Of a stretch of DNA of 64,000 bases, positions 1 to 15,004 are shown one piece after another (position 1 is the first letter of the stretch; every line of letters starts with the position of its first letter). The notes beneath the pieces were generated by a model. The model saw only the letters and a program-made list of their open reading frames with translations. It made no database searches and had not been told where the DNA came from. A program made the translations under genes and the position numbers. Origin of the DNA: Sacculina carcini (lineage: Eukaryota > Arthropoda > Thecostraca > Sacculinidae); assembly GCA_916048095.2 (NCBI GenBank), contig OU696579.1, positions 4,716,235 to 4,780,234 on the forward strand, read 5' to 3'.

Positions 1-570
1 CTTTGCAAGTCCCGACATGTTGTATTATTATATTGTGTATATAGCCGTGCTGAGTGTTATAATTACGTGCTTGTACATGTGTGTGTGCGCATCTATGTGT
101 ATGTGTGTGTATGAACGAAATGCTGAGGGATTTTCCAAGCGAGTGAGTGTGGGTCTAGACGCTTAGAACCAAAGAACTGTGTGAACGTGTGCATCACTGA
201 CTCGACTATGTATATGTGTTGGTGTGGTTGTGTGTGTGTGTGTACATTGAAAAACTTTTTTTTGAACAGTGTAGTGACCGTTGGTGTATTTTTTTGTTTG
301 TGTATGTGTGTGTGTGTGTCATGGACTCAATACGCGTTCGGTTGTTGGTGAGGGATGTTTTTTCATAGATTAACAACAAGTATCGTCCGTTAAATTGAAT
401 ATGCTAAAGAGCTCATTATCCTGCTCAACAACCTATTTACGAGCTCGCAATACCTGTGGGAACTCTTAAGAATTTTTATTGGATTGTTCACCTATTATGA
501 GCACTCACACCACATAGCTGCGTAAAACGGTGTTCACATAATGAATACACACACACACACACGCGCGCTG
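1..570. other. Gene-free edge, TG/CA-rich
   Basis: No open frame of note on either strand. The stretch is enriched in TG dinucleotide runs (for example near 225-245 and 300-320) and short T tracts, and ends in a short CA run at 547-562. I see no repeat boundary, RNA gene or exon here. Confidence 0.5.
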
Positions 571-577
571 CTTTATT
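571..577 (-). terminator. Candidate polyadenylation signal AATAAA
   Basis: On the minus strand AATAAA lies at 572-577, about 235 bases beyond the stop codon of the secreted-protein gene that ends at 810. This is a plausible 3' UTR length. It is a motif match only. Confidence 0.5.
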
Positions 578-809
578 AGAACACATGGCGCGCTGGTGAT
601 CTGACGCTGAGCAGATGACGCACTGAATCAGTGTCAAGGTCGGTTGCGAGCGTAGCACAGCGCAGCATTCTCATCGTTGTACAGCCGGTCAAGATCACTA
701 GAAAACACATGTAGTCCCCGACATATGGACAAACATTGCGATCACACCGCGAAATAGACGATTGCGTCTCATCACTGGTAGCAGCGTTTACCCGTCTACC
801 CATCAGTGG

Positions 810-3800
810 TCAGTGAATTGGGGTTTGATGAGAGCCTTGTTTGGTGAGCACAACAAGCGGATGATCGCTGCTGATTTTTATGATCGGCTTGGCCACTATT
901 ATTTTGTATGGCCTCTGCGGGTTTTTGCCAATTTTGACATCCAGTCGTCGGTAGGAGGCGGGATCACTCAACTGGTCGTGGGCAGCTTGCCGTGTTGCAC
1001 TTTCCCCTGCTAATTGCACAGACAGAGCGTCTTCAGGACTGATGGGCGGGTTGACATTCCATGGTAGTGATTCAGGACGACCAATCGAAGTTCTACCGGT
1101 ATCGGGAAATACGCTGCTGCTATCGTATTGCTTTGAATAAGCTTGATGTAAACGCGGATATTCTCCCTCGGGGAGAGTGATGGGCGATTCTGAGGTGCTA
1201 TGAAGCGTATGCGGTGGTTGGTCGCCATCGGAAAATCGCCAGGTGTATTGCGTCGTAGAACGACCATCGTTGTCTTTGCCACGTGCGTGCGAATACTTGT
1301 GCTTTCCAGTGTAGTCATTTGTAGGTCTAAATTGTCTATTTTTCTTCATCCTTATATGGTTTGATGCATCACTGATAACGGTTCCAGCTTGTGGAGTATA
1401 CAAATAGTGCGCTTGTTTATGTGAATAAGGACAAAGATAAGCTGTTCTCCATGCGGGACCATAATTTATATATGTCTTTGGACCATCACCAAGATTTCGA
1501 AAATTCCTTGTTGTAGACTGTCCCACGGTTCGTCCTTTGTACAAACGTACAGCGGTGCCCTCAACACTAGGTGAATAAGTGGATTTGCGTGCCGAAGCAT
1601 AATTCCTGATCTCTTGATTATTACCCCGCTCATCTGGTGTGGTTCCTGTACCGAGTGCATGATGATACTTTACTTGAAACGTCTCTGATTTTCCTTTTCG
1701 GTATATGGTTGGATAGGCTTCCAGATGTTTTGAACTTGAATGTGTATTGACATCATTTTCCGGTGTTCTCTCAGTTTTAATTGACTGGTCATCGGTGGCG
1801 GTTTCATCGTATCTACTATGAGGGTGTGAACTGCGGCGTATATTTGTGTCAGAGGATAATGTTATGTGATCACGATCATAGGTATAATTATGCTCTTTTT
1901 TATGCTTCGCATTGAAGTTTTTATGGCCTATGTTGTAAGCTCCGTCAGGTTTTATGAACCGTGTATCGTGCAGTGATCTCCGATAAAGCCTCATGCCCTT
2001 TCGAGGTGCGTTTACATCTTTGGAATTGAATGCAGTTTTCATATTTTCGTCGAAATTGGCAATCAGAGAAGTGCTTATCGTATTTGCATTCATATCTGTA
2101 CCACGGTAAGTTAGCGGCCTGCCGAAGCGTGTATATGACATATGAGGCTCATGGATAATGAAATTTTCTGCAGCGTAGTCTTCAATCGTATTGGTCGTTG
2201 GTAATTTCCTATCAGACTTCGTTTTTTCCGGTGGATGAAGAGAAATGAAGGAATTAAGGAGAGAAGAGGACGGTCGACCAACAGATACACTATCTGTTGG
2301 TTTTTCTGAAGTATAGCGGACTCTATAGCGACGGTATGCTGTGTTTTCTCCTCTATCTGAATTTGATTCAGTAGATGGGAACCACGACGGTTCGCGCACC
2401 ACATCAAAGCCCAAATCATCTTCATACTTGGTCGGTTCGAACAGTACGTTTACATGAGACTGAGCACCTGAACGTGAGATTGGTGTTTTATTTGTTGATG
2501 GCTTTGACGGTTTTTGTTGTTTGCGTTTCATTTTATTATTGTTATTTGACTCTCTTTGAGACCCATTGACATTTAGCTTAACTCCGAAGCCGACTGATTC
2601 TTCCTTCACTTTGTCTTTGGAGTTGACGTTACTGAGTCTTATGTGTTTACGTTGCTTTATGATAGTTGATGAATTCTTGAAACGGGATCGAGAGCCTTTA
2701 TTGACAATGTCTTCGATGACTGGTTTTCTTGGTGTTACAGTTGAAGGAACCACCTTTTTAGTGCGTTCCATGTCTGCGACTGTCATTTGACTTTGATCCA
2801 CACCAACTTTGGTTGGATGAACAACATGCATTGTGTCGGAAGTTAGCAAATGTTCTCTTCCACTGACTTCATTACCTGCCAATGCATCGCCTGAAGAATT
2901 CACGCCAACATCAAGCACCTCGCTGAACATCACGGGATGCATGTGCTGGGCTTGCATGATCATAGGTGTCGTATTCATTGAAGGTAGCATATACACGAAT
3001 TGGATGAAAACGGATGATGCGATAGGCTGTTTGGTCAAGTCTTCTCTAAAATTCATTGTGAATTCAGTGCGATGGTCGCTTTCCGTGTCATTTAGTTTCA
3101 ACACGTGCGCTGTTTGTTCAGAATTGTCACTGTTCAACAAATTTGGTGTATTTGCCAGTTGAGCTCGATCCTTCATGATTTCAGTATTCAACAAAGTACT
3201 GTTTATTGATGGTCGGGTAGAACTCACAGAGGAATGTCCTGCCATATTTCTCCAGTTATGCGATATTTCTCGCAAGAACTGCATGCTCATATTGAGTGCA
3301 TTTGTTAGAACCGTGCCATTTAGCGAAACCATTCCGGTTGAATTAGCATCTTGAAACATCTCTTCGAAGTCTAGTAACGTTGTCAAATTCCCGGTATCCA
3401 TAGTATTGGACGTGTGCGGATCATCGATCAAGGAGTTTCTCACCATTTTGTCTCCAAAATGTGAGCTCGAAGACTGGGGTTTTTCAGCCAGTGTTTGTGT
3501 CGACACAGTAGAAAAATTAGTAGTTTGGTCTGCGAATTTGAAAGGTAATGAATTGGTCGATAACTTGGCTGGTTCCGAGGTTGCAGTTGGGAAGACATTT
3601 TCGCCCGAAAATTCTTCAGAATTTAGATTTGATGGTATCGATGCAACAGTTGAATCAACTGGTACTTCTTTGGTTATGGGTTGGCTGCTGTTTCGTGCTG
3701 GGAACAAGCCAGCTGTTTCTAATGTGGAACTACTTGACATATTCGTTTCATGTCTGGTGGCAGTGGCGTTCAACAGAGTACCTATCACACTCACCGTGTG

Positions 3801-3926
3801 TTCAGCTGAGTTGGATACTCCAGCCATGTTTGTGGGATTAATTGAAGCGTCTGTATTGACCATCATTGTCTGAGCGCTGACATATCTTGCCGTGAACAGA
3901 GCCAACACGACACTCAGGAACCACAT
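810..3926 (-). CDS. Unrecognised secreted Ser/Thr/Asn-rich protein
   Basis: One uninterrupted frame of about 1,040 codons. I do not recognise the protein. The start is placed at the internal Met (3926) because the next 18 residues form a textbook signal peptide (MWFLSVVLALFTARYVSA, then Gln). An in-frame ATG at 3971 would put 15 extra residues in front of it. The N-terminal third is rich in Ser, Thr and Asn with many N-glycosylation sequons. The middle and C-terminal parts are basic and rich in Arg, Lys, Tyr, His and Ser, with several Arg-Arg or Lys-Arg sites that could be cleaved by proprotein convertases. I see no later membrane segment and no cysteine-rich module, so a secreted or matrix protein is more likely than a receptor. 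A possible 5' exon ends at 4352-4354 with ATG followed by GTGAGT, which would join in frame to an acceptor at about 3932. Low-complexity composition means no function should be inferred. Confidence 0.72.
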   Translation of the reverse strand: MWFLSVVLALFTARYVSAQTMMVNTDASINPTNMAGVSNSAEHTVSVIGTLLNATATRHETNMSSSSTLETAGLFPARNSSQPITKEVPVDSTVASIPSNLNSEEFSGENVFPTATSEPAKLSTNSLPFKFADQTTNFSTVSTQTLAEKPQSSSSHFGDKMVRNSLIDDPHTSNTMDTGNLTTLLDFEEMFQDANSTGMVSLNGTVLTNALNMSMQFLREISHNWRNMAGHSSVSSTRPSINSTLLNTEIMKDRAQLANTPNLLNSDNSEQTAHVLKLNDTESDHRTEFTMNFREDLTKQPIASSVFIQFVYMLPSMNTTPMIMQAQHMHPVMFSEVLDVGVNSSGDALAGNEVSGREHLLTSDTMHVVHPTKVGVDQSQMTVADMERTKKVVPSTVTPRKPVIEDIVNKGSRSRFKNSSTIIKQRKHIRLSNVNSKDKVKEESVGFGVKLNVNGSQRESNNNNKMKRKQQKPSKPSTNKTPISRSGAQSHVNVLFEPTKYEDDLGFDVVREPSWFPSTESNSDRGENTAYRRYRVRYTSEKPTDSVSVGRPSSSLLNSFISLHPPEKTKSDRKLPTTNTIEDYAAENFIIHEPHMSYTRFGRPLTYRGTDMNANTISTSLIANFDENMKTAFNSKDVNAPRKGMRLYRRSLHDTRFIKPDGAYNIGHKNFNAKHKKEHNYTYDRDHITLSSDTNIRRSSHPHSRYDETATDDQSIKTERTPENDVNTHSSSKHLEAYPTIYRKGKSETFQVKYHHALGTGTTPDERGNNQEIRNYASARKSTYSPSVEGTAVRLYKGRTVGQSTTRNFRNLGDGPKTYINYGPAWRTAYLCPYSHKQAHYLYTPQAGTVISDASNHIRMKKNRQFRPTNDYTGKHKYSHARGKDNDGRSTTQYTWRFSDGDQPPHTLHSTSESPITLPEGEYPRLHQAYSKQYDSSSVFPDTGRTSIGRPESLPWNVNPPISPEDALSVQLAGESATRQAAHDQLSDPASYRRLDVKIGKNPQRPYKIIVAKPIIKISSDHPLVVLTKQGSHQTPIH

Positions 3927-3932
3927 GGAGAC

Positions 3933-4440
3933 CTCGAAAATGTACAATTGCACACACAACCACAACAACATATATACATGGGCGTTTCAAATTATTATGT
4001 AAAATCATCGCGGGAGTACGCATGAAAATTACGGATGTGTATTACTGGAACACTCGTGGTTTGTTCAGGAAAATCAGTTGTTTTAGCTGTATGTTTACAT
4101 TGACAGAAACTTTAGATCAAGCGAAGATAAACAAGCCTACAAATTGAATTTGATCACCAGAAGAAAACATGTAATGATAGCACGTTGAACGGAAGAACTT
4201 TGTGCTAATTGAATGCTCAGCAAATTTAATGTATGAAGTTTGACGCGATCGTGACTCGTAGGCAAACATACACAGTGAAAAATTGGTGTAAAATAATTAG
4301 ATAATTAGTCGCCCTATATCCCGTGATTGCTACAGTTGTAGAAGTGGGACTCACCATGGAGTGGATGAGATGAACCTGCTCTTCAATACTATAGCTAATG
4401 AGACAATCACACGACTTTGGTCTACTTTATATAGACACAG
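3933..4440 (-). promoter_or_regulatory. Probable promoter and 5' leader of the secreted-protein gene
   Basis: A TATA box (TATATAAA on the minus strand) lies at 4426-4433, upstream of the gene that starts at 3926. About 75 bases downstream of it there is a strong donor-like site (CCATG|GTGAGT, minus, near 4350). An acceptor-like site (TTTCGAG) lies just before the signal-peptide codons near 3932. This fits a TATA promoter, a short first exon and a leader intron of about 420 bases. All of this is motif-level inference. Confidence 0.45.
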
Positions 4441-4759
4441 CATGTGACCGCGGTGACTCGCTGTCACGCCACGTGGGAATTGGTCACGTGACATCGGTTA
4501 TTGCACAGAGCAGACGTGTTTCATAATGAACCGCAGCAGTGAACGATTAATGAGTCTGCCGCCAAGCATGAATGCTAGCGCTCAATGAATGTCCATTTAA
4601 ACCGTGGAGCCTTGAATTATAAACCCCAACCAAAATGATACTCAAGCTCTCCAACGAGCAAAAAACAACATCAGAAATAAATTAATACTCGCAGCACATT
4701 CCTGTATAAGCTACTATAGTGATAAATTAGAAATAGGATTTACTGTCGGTCGTTTAGGC
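4441..4759. other. Intergenic sequence, nothing recognised
   Basis: No open frame, repeat boundary or RNA-like fold stands out between the TATA box of the secreted-protein gene and the hAT MITE that begins at 4760. Confidence 0.4.
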
Positions 4760-5248
4760 CAGTGTTTCTCAACGTGGGCTATATACCCCATTTGTGGGCC
4801 ATGGGATTTTTCGAGAGGCCGTATGACGAGATTCAAGAAATGGAGCCACCATGTTTTCCCACGGGCCTCCAAATACATATGTTGAAACAATTATTTTATT
4901 TATTTATTGTGGATGTTGCACATTTCAATCGTGTGATCCGCCGCGACAATGATACCCTCGGTGTTTGCCTGGCGCATGTGCTTGATCCGCCGACGTCCGT
5001 GTATGTCTGTGTGCTAGCCCTACCTGTGCGTAGCGATCGTGGCGTTGTTTTAGTGGTAGGTGGGAATAGTCACCGGCGTACATGAGCTAATTCTCTGGAG
5101 AAGTCGCATCGCAACGATCCATGTGTGTATGGAGCCACAAGGACTTCTAAAGAAGCCAATGACTGTTTCTTGGAGGCTACAAGGAGTTGCATTGTGTTGA
5201 AGAGGGTCATGACAAGAAAAAGGTGTAGAAAAAGGTTGAGAAACACTG
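4760..5248. mobile_element. hAT-type MITE with 8-bp target duplication
   Basis: The termini are inverted repeats: the left end reads CAGTGTTTCTCAACGTGGG and the right end is the complement of CAGTGTTTCTCAACC. The element is flanked by a perfect 8-bp direct repeat, GTTTAGGC (4752-4759 and 5249-5256). An 8-bp duplication with CAGTG ends is characteristic of the hAT superfamily. At 489 bp with no transposase it is non-autonomous. The small open frame inside it (4762-5085, plus) shows no recognisable domain. Confidence 0.85.
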
Positions 5249-5290
5249 GTTTAGGCGAACAGGCGATCTGAACGAAACATTAATTATAAC

Positions 5291-6549
5291 TAGGGCTGTC
5301 AAAAAAGTAACCGAAAAATCAGAAAAAATTAACTTTATTTTCTAGAAAAAGTAACCTAAAAATTGCCTATAAGTTTTAATGATATTATGACTTTTTTATC
5401 CCTTTATCACATGTTTTTCATGCCTTTGCTGATTAGTGCGCTATATTAAATACACGGTGTGTTTGTTGTTTGTTTGTGAACATAAAAAATAACATAATAT
5501 CCTATAAAAAGTAACCTAAAATTACTCAACCTTCAAAAAACGTCAATTTCTATTTGCATTTCTGAAGGAAGAAAATACACCAATCCTTCTTTTCTATCCT
5601 TTTTCCGAGTTGGTACTATTTTTATACCCTCTCTCCGATCTGGTACCATTTTTACAACAAACCACAAAAAGTGACTTAATATTATTTGGCTAACATCGCA
5701 AAAAGGAGCATAACCATCAAAATGCAATTTAAAGTGGAAAGCTAATACAAATGCGAAATAAACTAATTGCAAATGTAAATATTTTTTAGTAATTGTCGCA
5801 ATAATGTTCTTTATATTGTTTCAATGGAACTGCTTATCAAATAGCACGTACTACAGCTTGTATATTAGTGTGAGCGTAAACACTGCATGTGTGAATGCCC
5901 CCGTCCTCCCATATGTAGCACCCTGTGCTCACAGTCTTATAAATGTCAAGCGTGGGAAAATGGCGCTATCTCACGTCCTGAAAATCACGTTCTAATTCCT
6001 GTTCAAGTAAATGCGTACTTTCAAGTACTACAGTGCAGTATCTGGTATAGAGAGCTCAAACATCGTACTATACCACGCTCCAAACATCTCACGACACCCT
6101 CCGGTTCGTGGACATTTTCTAAAATGGAATTACACTATCCTGCGTACCCGAAAACGTTTAAATATCGAGTAGCACATATATTAAGGTGAATATCAATTGC
6201 TAAGTCATAACAGCCAAAAGTTTGACATTTCTTGATCTTCAGACCAAATATTCCATCTCTTTTCCCATTTTATCCTGATATATACCGTTCTTGTGTCTCT
6301 TACCTGCAAAAAGTCAGCAAACTTCGTGGTAAACTTACTTAATAACAAGACAAATAGCAAAAGGTAACCTGACGATAAATAGGTAACCTAAAAGCAAAAA
6401 AAGTAACCTAACGATGAAAAAGTAACTTTTGGTAACCTAATAACTTTTTTCATAATTATTGTACACAACTTTTTCATACAGTTTCAGGTAGCTTATGAAA
6501 AAGTGACCTTTACGTGAAAAAGTAACTTTATTAACTTTTGGCAGCCCTA
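5291..6549 (+). mobile_element. Non-autonomous hAT-like element, copy 1
   Basis: Begins TAGGGCTGTCAAAA and ends with the inverted form GGCAGCCCTA. Flanked by a perfect 8-bp duplication ATTATAAC (5283-5290 and 6550-6557). Both ends carry many short direct repeats of the type AAAAAGTAACCT. The centre (5887-6189) holds an open frame whose peptide starts MCECPRPPICSTLCSQSY. The same frame is open in the second copy at 46509-48383. No hAT catalytic domain is visible, so the element would need a transposase supplied in trans. Confidence 0.83.
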
Positions 6550-6557
6550 ATTATAAC

Positions 6558-7112
6558 AAATTCAAACATCGATCAGTTGGATTTAACATTTGAGACACAA
6601 AAAATGGACATAACAAAATGCGGCCAACGTATTTGTATAGTGATAATGTTGCTTTGATTAACTCAGGTTTGAGCATTCAGGATAACGATGGACTCTTCGG
6701 ACAAAAATGACACAAGACTTTGTATTTTAGCAAGTGACTCGTCATCACACATACTCATCATCATAGGGTAAATTGAAAGAAGTGTTCGAGGATCATTTGT
6801 CTCCAAGCAAAATGACATTTACCCTGAGCGATTTGAGAACAGCTTCCTCCTACCACGCTACAACAAAACTGCCGGCGTAACGAGTTGTAATGCCATATGA
6901 CGACGGGTAAAAATATTGTCCTCACGCATTTGAATCGCTGTAATAACGCCAATAACCCACAAACTATGTATAAAACCCAAGTATCACAAATCACAGCCAA
7001 CTGGGCGATTCATCAGTGATAATGTTACACGGTATGGCACGCCTCGTTCAAATAACGCGCCTTCATACACGAACAAACAAGGGAACACAGCCCAAGTTCA
7101 GTGTCCTCATAG
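6558..7112. other. Spacer between hAT-like element and XRCC2
   Basis: AT-rich sequence that includes the 3' flank of XRCC2. No canonical AATAAA was found on the minus strand close downstream of the XRCC2 stop codon. No other gene or repeat is recognisable. Confidence 0.4.
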
Positions 7113-8164
<1,052 letters not shown>

Positions 8165-8698
8165 CACTAGACTTTTACGTTAATGATGCACGGTGTCACT
8201 TCTGTGCTTTCCACGGCCGTTCGAGTACCTCCGTGCCTAGCGTCGCAATCTACAAGAAGCAAGTACACAATATCAAACAAATGGTCAACACAAATCCGAT
8301 GTCTCATCACGCCCGGCTTCATCCCTGTTTCAGCCCGATGAAAAAATATATTGCCCACAATTTCATCCCTTCCACGATACCCAACGAAGGCCTAGGAAGG
8401 TTCCATATATTAAAATCATTCAATGTAAGTGCAAAGTGCACTAGTGGGAATATTCGAGTGGATCCAGAGTAGCTTAGTCATTCATTTAGCACTCTAGTAC
8501 AGTGGGTTTGCCGCATAGAACCTGGCCCGAGATCGTACATAAACACCTCCGCTTGAGTGCAAGAAGAGATATAAGTGAGTACACAGTGAAACGTACAATA
8601 CAGTCCAAATAGGCTAGTGTACCCTTGGTTTGCCAATAACGAGATTGTCCAGTGATGTCCAAACGTAGCGAAGTCAGTAGCTATGACCACCATCATGT
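8165..8698. other. Upstream flank of XRCC2, no recognised gene
   Basis: Lies between the XRCC2 start codon and the tail of the LINE. Short frames exist on both strands, but none has a recognisable domain or convincing splice structure. It probably holds the XRCC2 5' UTR and promoter. No TATA box is obvious. Confidence 0.4.
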
Positions 8699-11165
8699 AA
8701 TCAATCAATCAATCAATCAACGATGTATTTGTTATAGCGCCCGTGGTCACAAGCGCGAAAATGACAAAAACAAGACTACTACATACACAAGTACAAAGTG
8801 AGAATCAGAAAGAGAATATTCACATAGAGTAGAATAAGAAACCCATAGCAAACAAACTTACTTAAACAAGAGAAAAATTAATAAAAGAGTGGATATGCAC
8901 AAGCGACTTCACATGACAAAATCAATAGAAAATAAGAACAATATAAGCATGAGTACAACAATACAATGGAACAACAATAGACACAAAACAGCACCACAGA
9001 CATGTAGAGTCAGACCGAGGCATAAGGAGTGAGAGAGTGGGAAACAGTGTCAAAAGAAATTGAGAATAGATATTTGCGGAGGGAAGAAGAGAATTGGCGA
9101 AAAGAAGGGGATGAAGTAATAGAGACAGGAAGTGAGTTGTATAGTCGAGGAGCATAGAACGAGAAAGATTTAGCTGACCAAGGAGATTCATTCAAGGCGC
9201 GAGGACAGAACAAAGGAAGTGGAATACGGGACGATTGATTGATGGAAGGATCAAGAAGATCAGCTAAGTAAGCTGGAGATTTATAGACACGTAGTAGTTT
9301 GTATACAAGACAGCATAGGCGAAAGTGGATACGTGGAATGATGGGGAGCCAGTGAAATTGGAACAGGAAGGAGGAAGTGTGGCGACAGCGAGTGGGATGG
9401 AGTACGAAACGACAGGATTGATTGATGATGCGCTGAAGGATTTTCAAAGAAGACCGAGGTAAGTTGAGGTGGAGTGAGCTGCAGTAGTCAAGACGGGAAA
9501 AAATAAGAGAGTGAACAAATTTGATAGCCGAAGGTTGGTCCAAACAAGAGCGGATAGGGTAAAGAGAACGCAGAATAAGGTAGCAGGTTCGAGCAGTGGA
9601 AATGACGTTATTGGTAAAAGAAAGATTGGAATCAAAAATAGTGCCGAGGTTACGTACAGTAGTGGAGAGAGGCAGAGGAAGTAAAGGAGGAGTGATACGA
9701 GGAGGGTGAAGAATTATGAACTCAGATTTAGAAGTATTGAGAAGGAGGCGTCGAGATGAGGTCCATAAGGTAATGTCACGTAGGATATTGGAAAGAAGAG
9801 AAGGATGAGAGAAAGGACAGGGGATACATAGTTGGATGTCGTCGGCATAGATATGGTAAGCAACACTGTGGCTCCGTAGAACTGGACAGAGAGAGGACAT
9901 ATAGAGGTTAAAAAGTAAAGGACCTAAGATGGAGCCCTGAGGAACTCCAGACAATAGAGAAGCAGAACTAGAAGTTGAGGAATTGAAATTTATGGCAAAG
10001 GTCCGGTTGGATAAGTAAGAACAGAGAAGTGATAGGGCAGATGAAGATAAGCCAATGTGGGAAAGATCATGAGTAAGAATAGTGTGGTCAACTAGGTCAA
10101 ATGCAGAAGACAAATCAAGGAGTACAAGAAGAACAGACTGTTTAAAAGAGAAATGCGATAAGATGTTTTGAGAGAGGGATATGAGGACAGTTTCAGTTGA
10201 GTGAAAAGGACGGAAACCAGATTGGAAAGGATCAAGTGCACGACAAATAAAAGGAGATAGTTGAGAAAAGATGGCAGATTCCAGAAGCTTGGAAGAGAAA
10301 CTCAAGAGTGATATAGGGCGGTAGCTTTTACAATCAGAGGGATCAAGAGAGTTTTTTTTAGGACAGGATAGATAATGGCATGCTTGTCAGAGAGAAATTT
10401 ACCGTGGAGAAATGAAGAATTAATTAGATGAAGAAAATACGGGACCAGTGACATAATAGAAGAGGAAATGGCAAGGAAATTTATTGGATCGGCCGGTGAG
10501 AAAGAGATTTTTAACTTGGAGATTAGAAAAAGAACACCAGGGAGGTCAATCTGAGAGAAAGAGGGGAAATCATCAACAGAGGAAGTATGAGTCAGAAGAA
10601 TATTGGAGTGGTTAATTTTAGCTTGTGCAGATATAACCTTATCAGTAAAGTAGGATGATAGATCGGAGGCTGATAGTGAAGAAACAGGATGAGAACGGTT
10701 GCCAGTGAGTTTGTTGAGAGTCACCCAGAGGACCTTCGGAGAACGGGAAAGGGAGGAAAGACGAGAAGTGTAAAAAGATCGCTTAGCTGAAGAAAGAGCA
10801 GAAATGTACAGAGAGCGAGAAGTGGAAAACGCCAACAAATCAGTGGACAGGAGAGAGCGTTTCCAGGTTCGTTCTAAGGAGCGTAGATTTTTTTTTAGCT
10901 CGAGAAGATGAGAGTTTATCCACGGAGGAGCTGACCTGTGTTTATGAGGACGAGCAACTAAAGGAAAAATGTTATCATTGATGGAACATAGAACCGAAGA
11001 CAGAAAAGTATGAATTTCATCAGGACTGAGAGAGTAAAGAATGTGAAGAGGAAAGAGTGAACTGAGTAAACCATGGAAGTGAATTGGATCGAATTTTTTA
11101 TAGTCACGGTAGAAAGAATTAGATGGGGCAAGGGTCCGAGAGTGATCAGGAAATGAATGTACATT
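8699..11165 (-). mobile_element. L2/CR1-like LINE, 5'-truncated
   Basis: The reverse transcriptase is encoded by 9010-10305 (431 codons) and the upstream part by 10302-10838 in another frame. Visible motifs are FQSGFRPFHSTE, LDLSSAFDLVDH, SGVPQGSILGP and the catalytic YADD (in YHIYADDIQL). The C-terminal region contains WLPIIPRIHFRL and ALNESPWSAKSFSFYAPRLYN. A single-base frameshift in a T run near 10355 separates the two frames, so this copy is dead. The frame upstream can be followed to about 11165, and no complete endonuclease is present. The 3' end contains a GCGCTATAACAAATACATCG-type sequence followed by four TTGA units (8699-8720). Tails of this kind are typical of L2-like LINEs. Confidence 0.85.
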
Positions 11166-12030
11166 TCCCGTGCAGGTGAGCAGAAACTACGCCGACTAGA
11201 CGAACACGCAGAGTACACAAACCGCACGTATATTCAGCCGTGTATGCCCATAGCCTGTACACGGTCTACTATACACACGATATTTGACATGGGGGACGAA
11301 ACACGTGAACACAAGTTTTGCCGTACAGAGACTGCACAGACAAATTGTGGACTAAGAATAGACACAATAAACGTCGATAAACACACGTATTTGAATTTGA
11401 ACTTGTAGACCACGTTTGGCTAGAATTTATCTGGACAGTGAAAAGCGTTGATTATGTCTTATTATTGATTTTTTTGGTACAGCGTTTTTGAAATTCGATC
11501 AAAGTAAATCAATTTAATTTATGTATATGATGATGGAACCAAACAAAGTTGATTACTAACGATAATCACATTTATCACATGTCGTTCATAATTTTGCGGG
11601 TCCAAAACGTAGAGGAGGAATATCTAAGATATTTCTTACATGAAATATGTAGCTAATACATACACAACTCGCGTGTGACGTTTAACTTCTGCTTGTATTT
11701 GTTGTCTCTATAAGGTTGAATTTCACGTGGTTTTATCAGGGTATGCTGTGATTAATTATATTGTAAGATATAATATTAATAACACGTGATACTTTCGATG
11801 TTGTTTCGATATCTACGATTTTGATAGTTTCGACAGATTGTAATTGAGCCGGTGACACAAGTTGAAATGGATGGACACTTTACGCGTGCAATATAAAATG
11901 TGTTTGTATACCTGGATCATACTAGTGAGATATTAAAAAGAAGTTGAGCCTTTCATGTTGTTTTGCTTATGGTAGATATTTTGTTGGACACGACATGCCA
12001 CAGGCATACTTGTAGCAGAAGCAGTACGAT
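11166..12030. other. Intergenic stretch without recognised features
   Basis: AT-rich. No exon, RNA gene or repeat boundary was recognised. From about 12034 a short degenerate tandem repeat based on AACTTTGATAG begins, directly in front of the CR1-like LINE. Confidence 0.4.
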
Positions 12031-12033
12031 ATC

Positions 12034-12110
12034 GAACTTTGATAGCAGAACTTTGATAGAACTTTGATAGCGAACTTTGAAGCAGTACGATATCGAACTT
12101 TGATATCGAG
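12034..12110. repeat. Short tandem repeat AACTTTGATAG-type
   Basis: The words GAACTTTGATAG and CAGTACGATATCGAACTTTG recur several times in slightly different spacings. The repeat abuts the 5' end of the readable LINE frame and may mark the truncation or insertion junction. Confidence 0.6.
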
Positions 12111-12221
12111 GAAGTTAAAAGGACAATCAATAGTCTCAGGGATAACTCGGCCCCTGGACCGGATGGAGTTCATCCTAGGCTGCTCAAGGAGTGTGGTGAC
12201 ATCTTGGCATACCCTCTATGG

Positions 12222-15004
<2,783 letters not shown>

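Noticed and set aside
2375..3873. Plus-strand frames opposite the secreted protein (for example 3406-3873)
   Set aside because: Hydrophobic shadows of a Ser/Thr/Asn-rich coding strand. No splice sites or domains.
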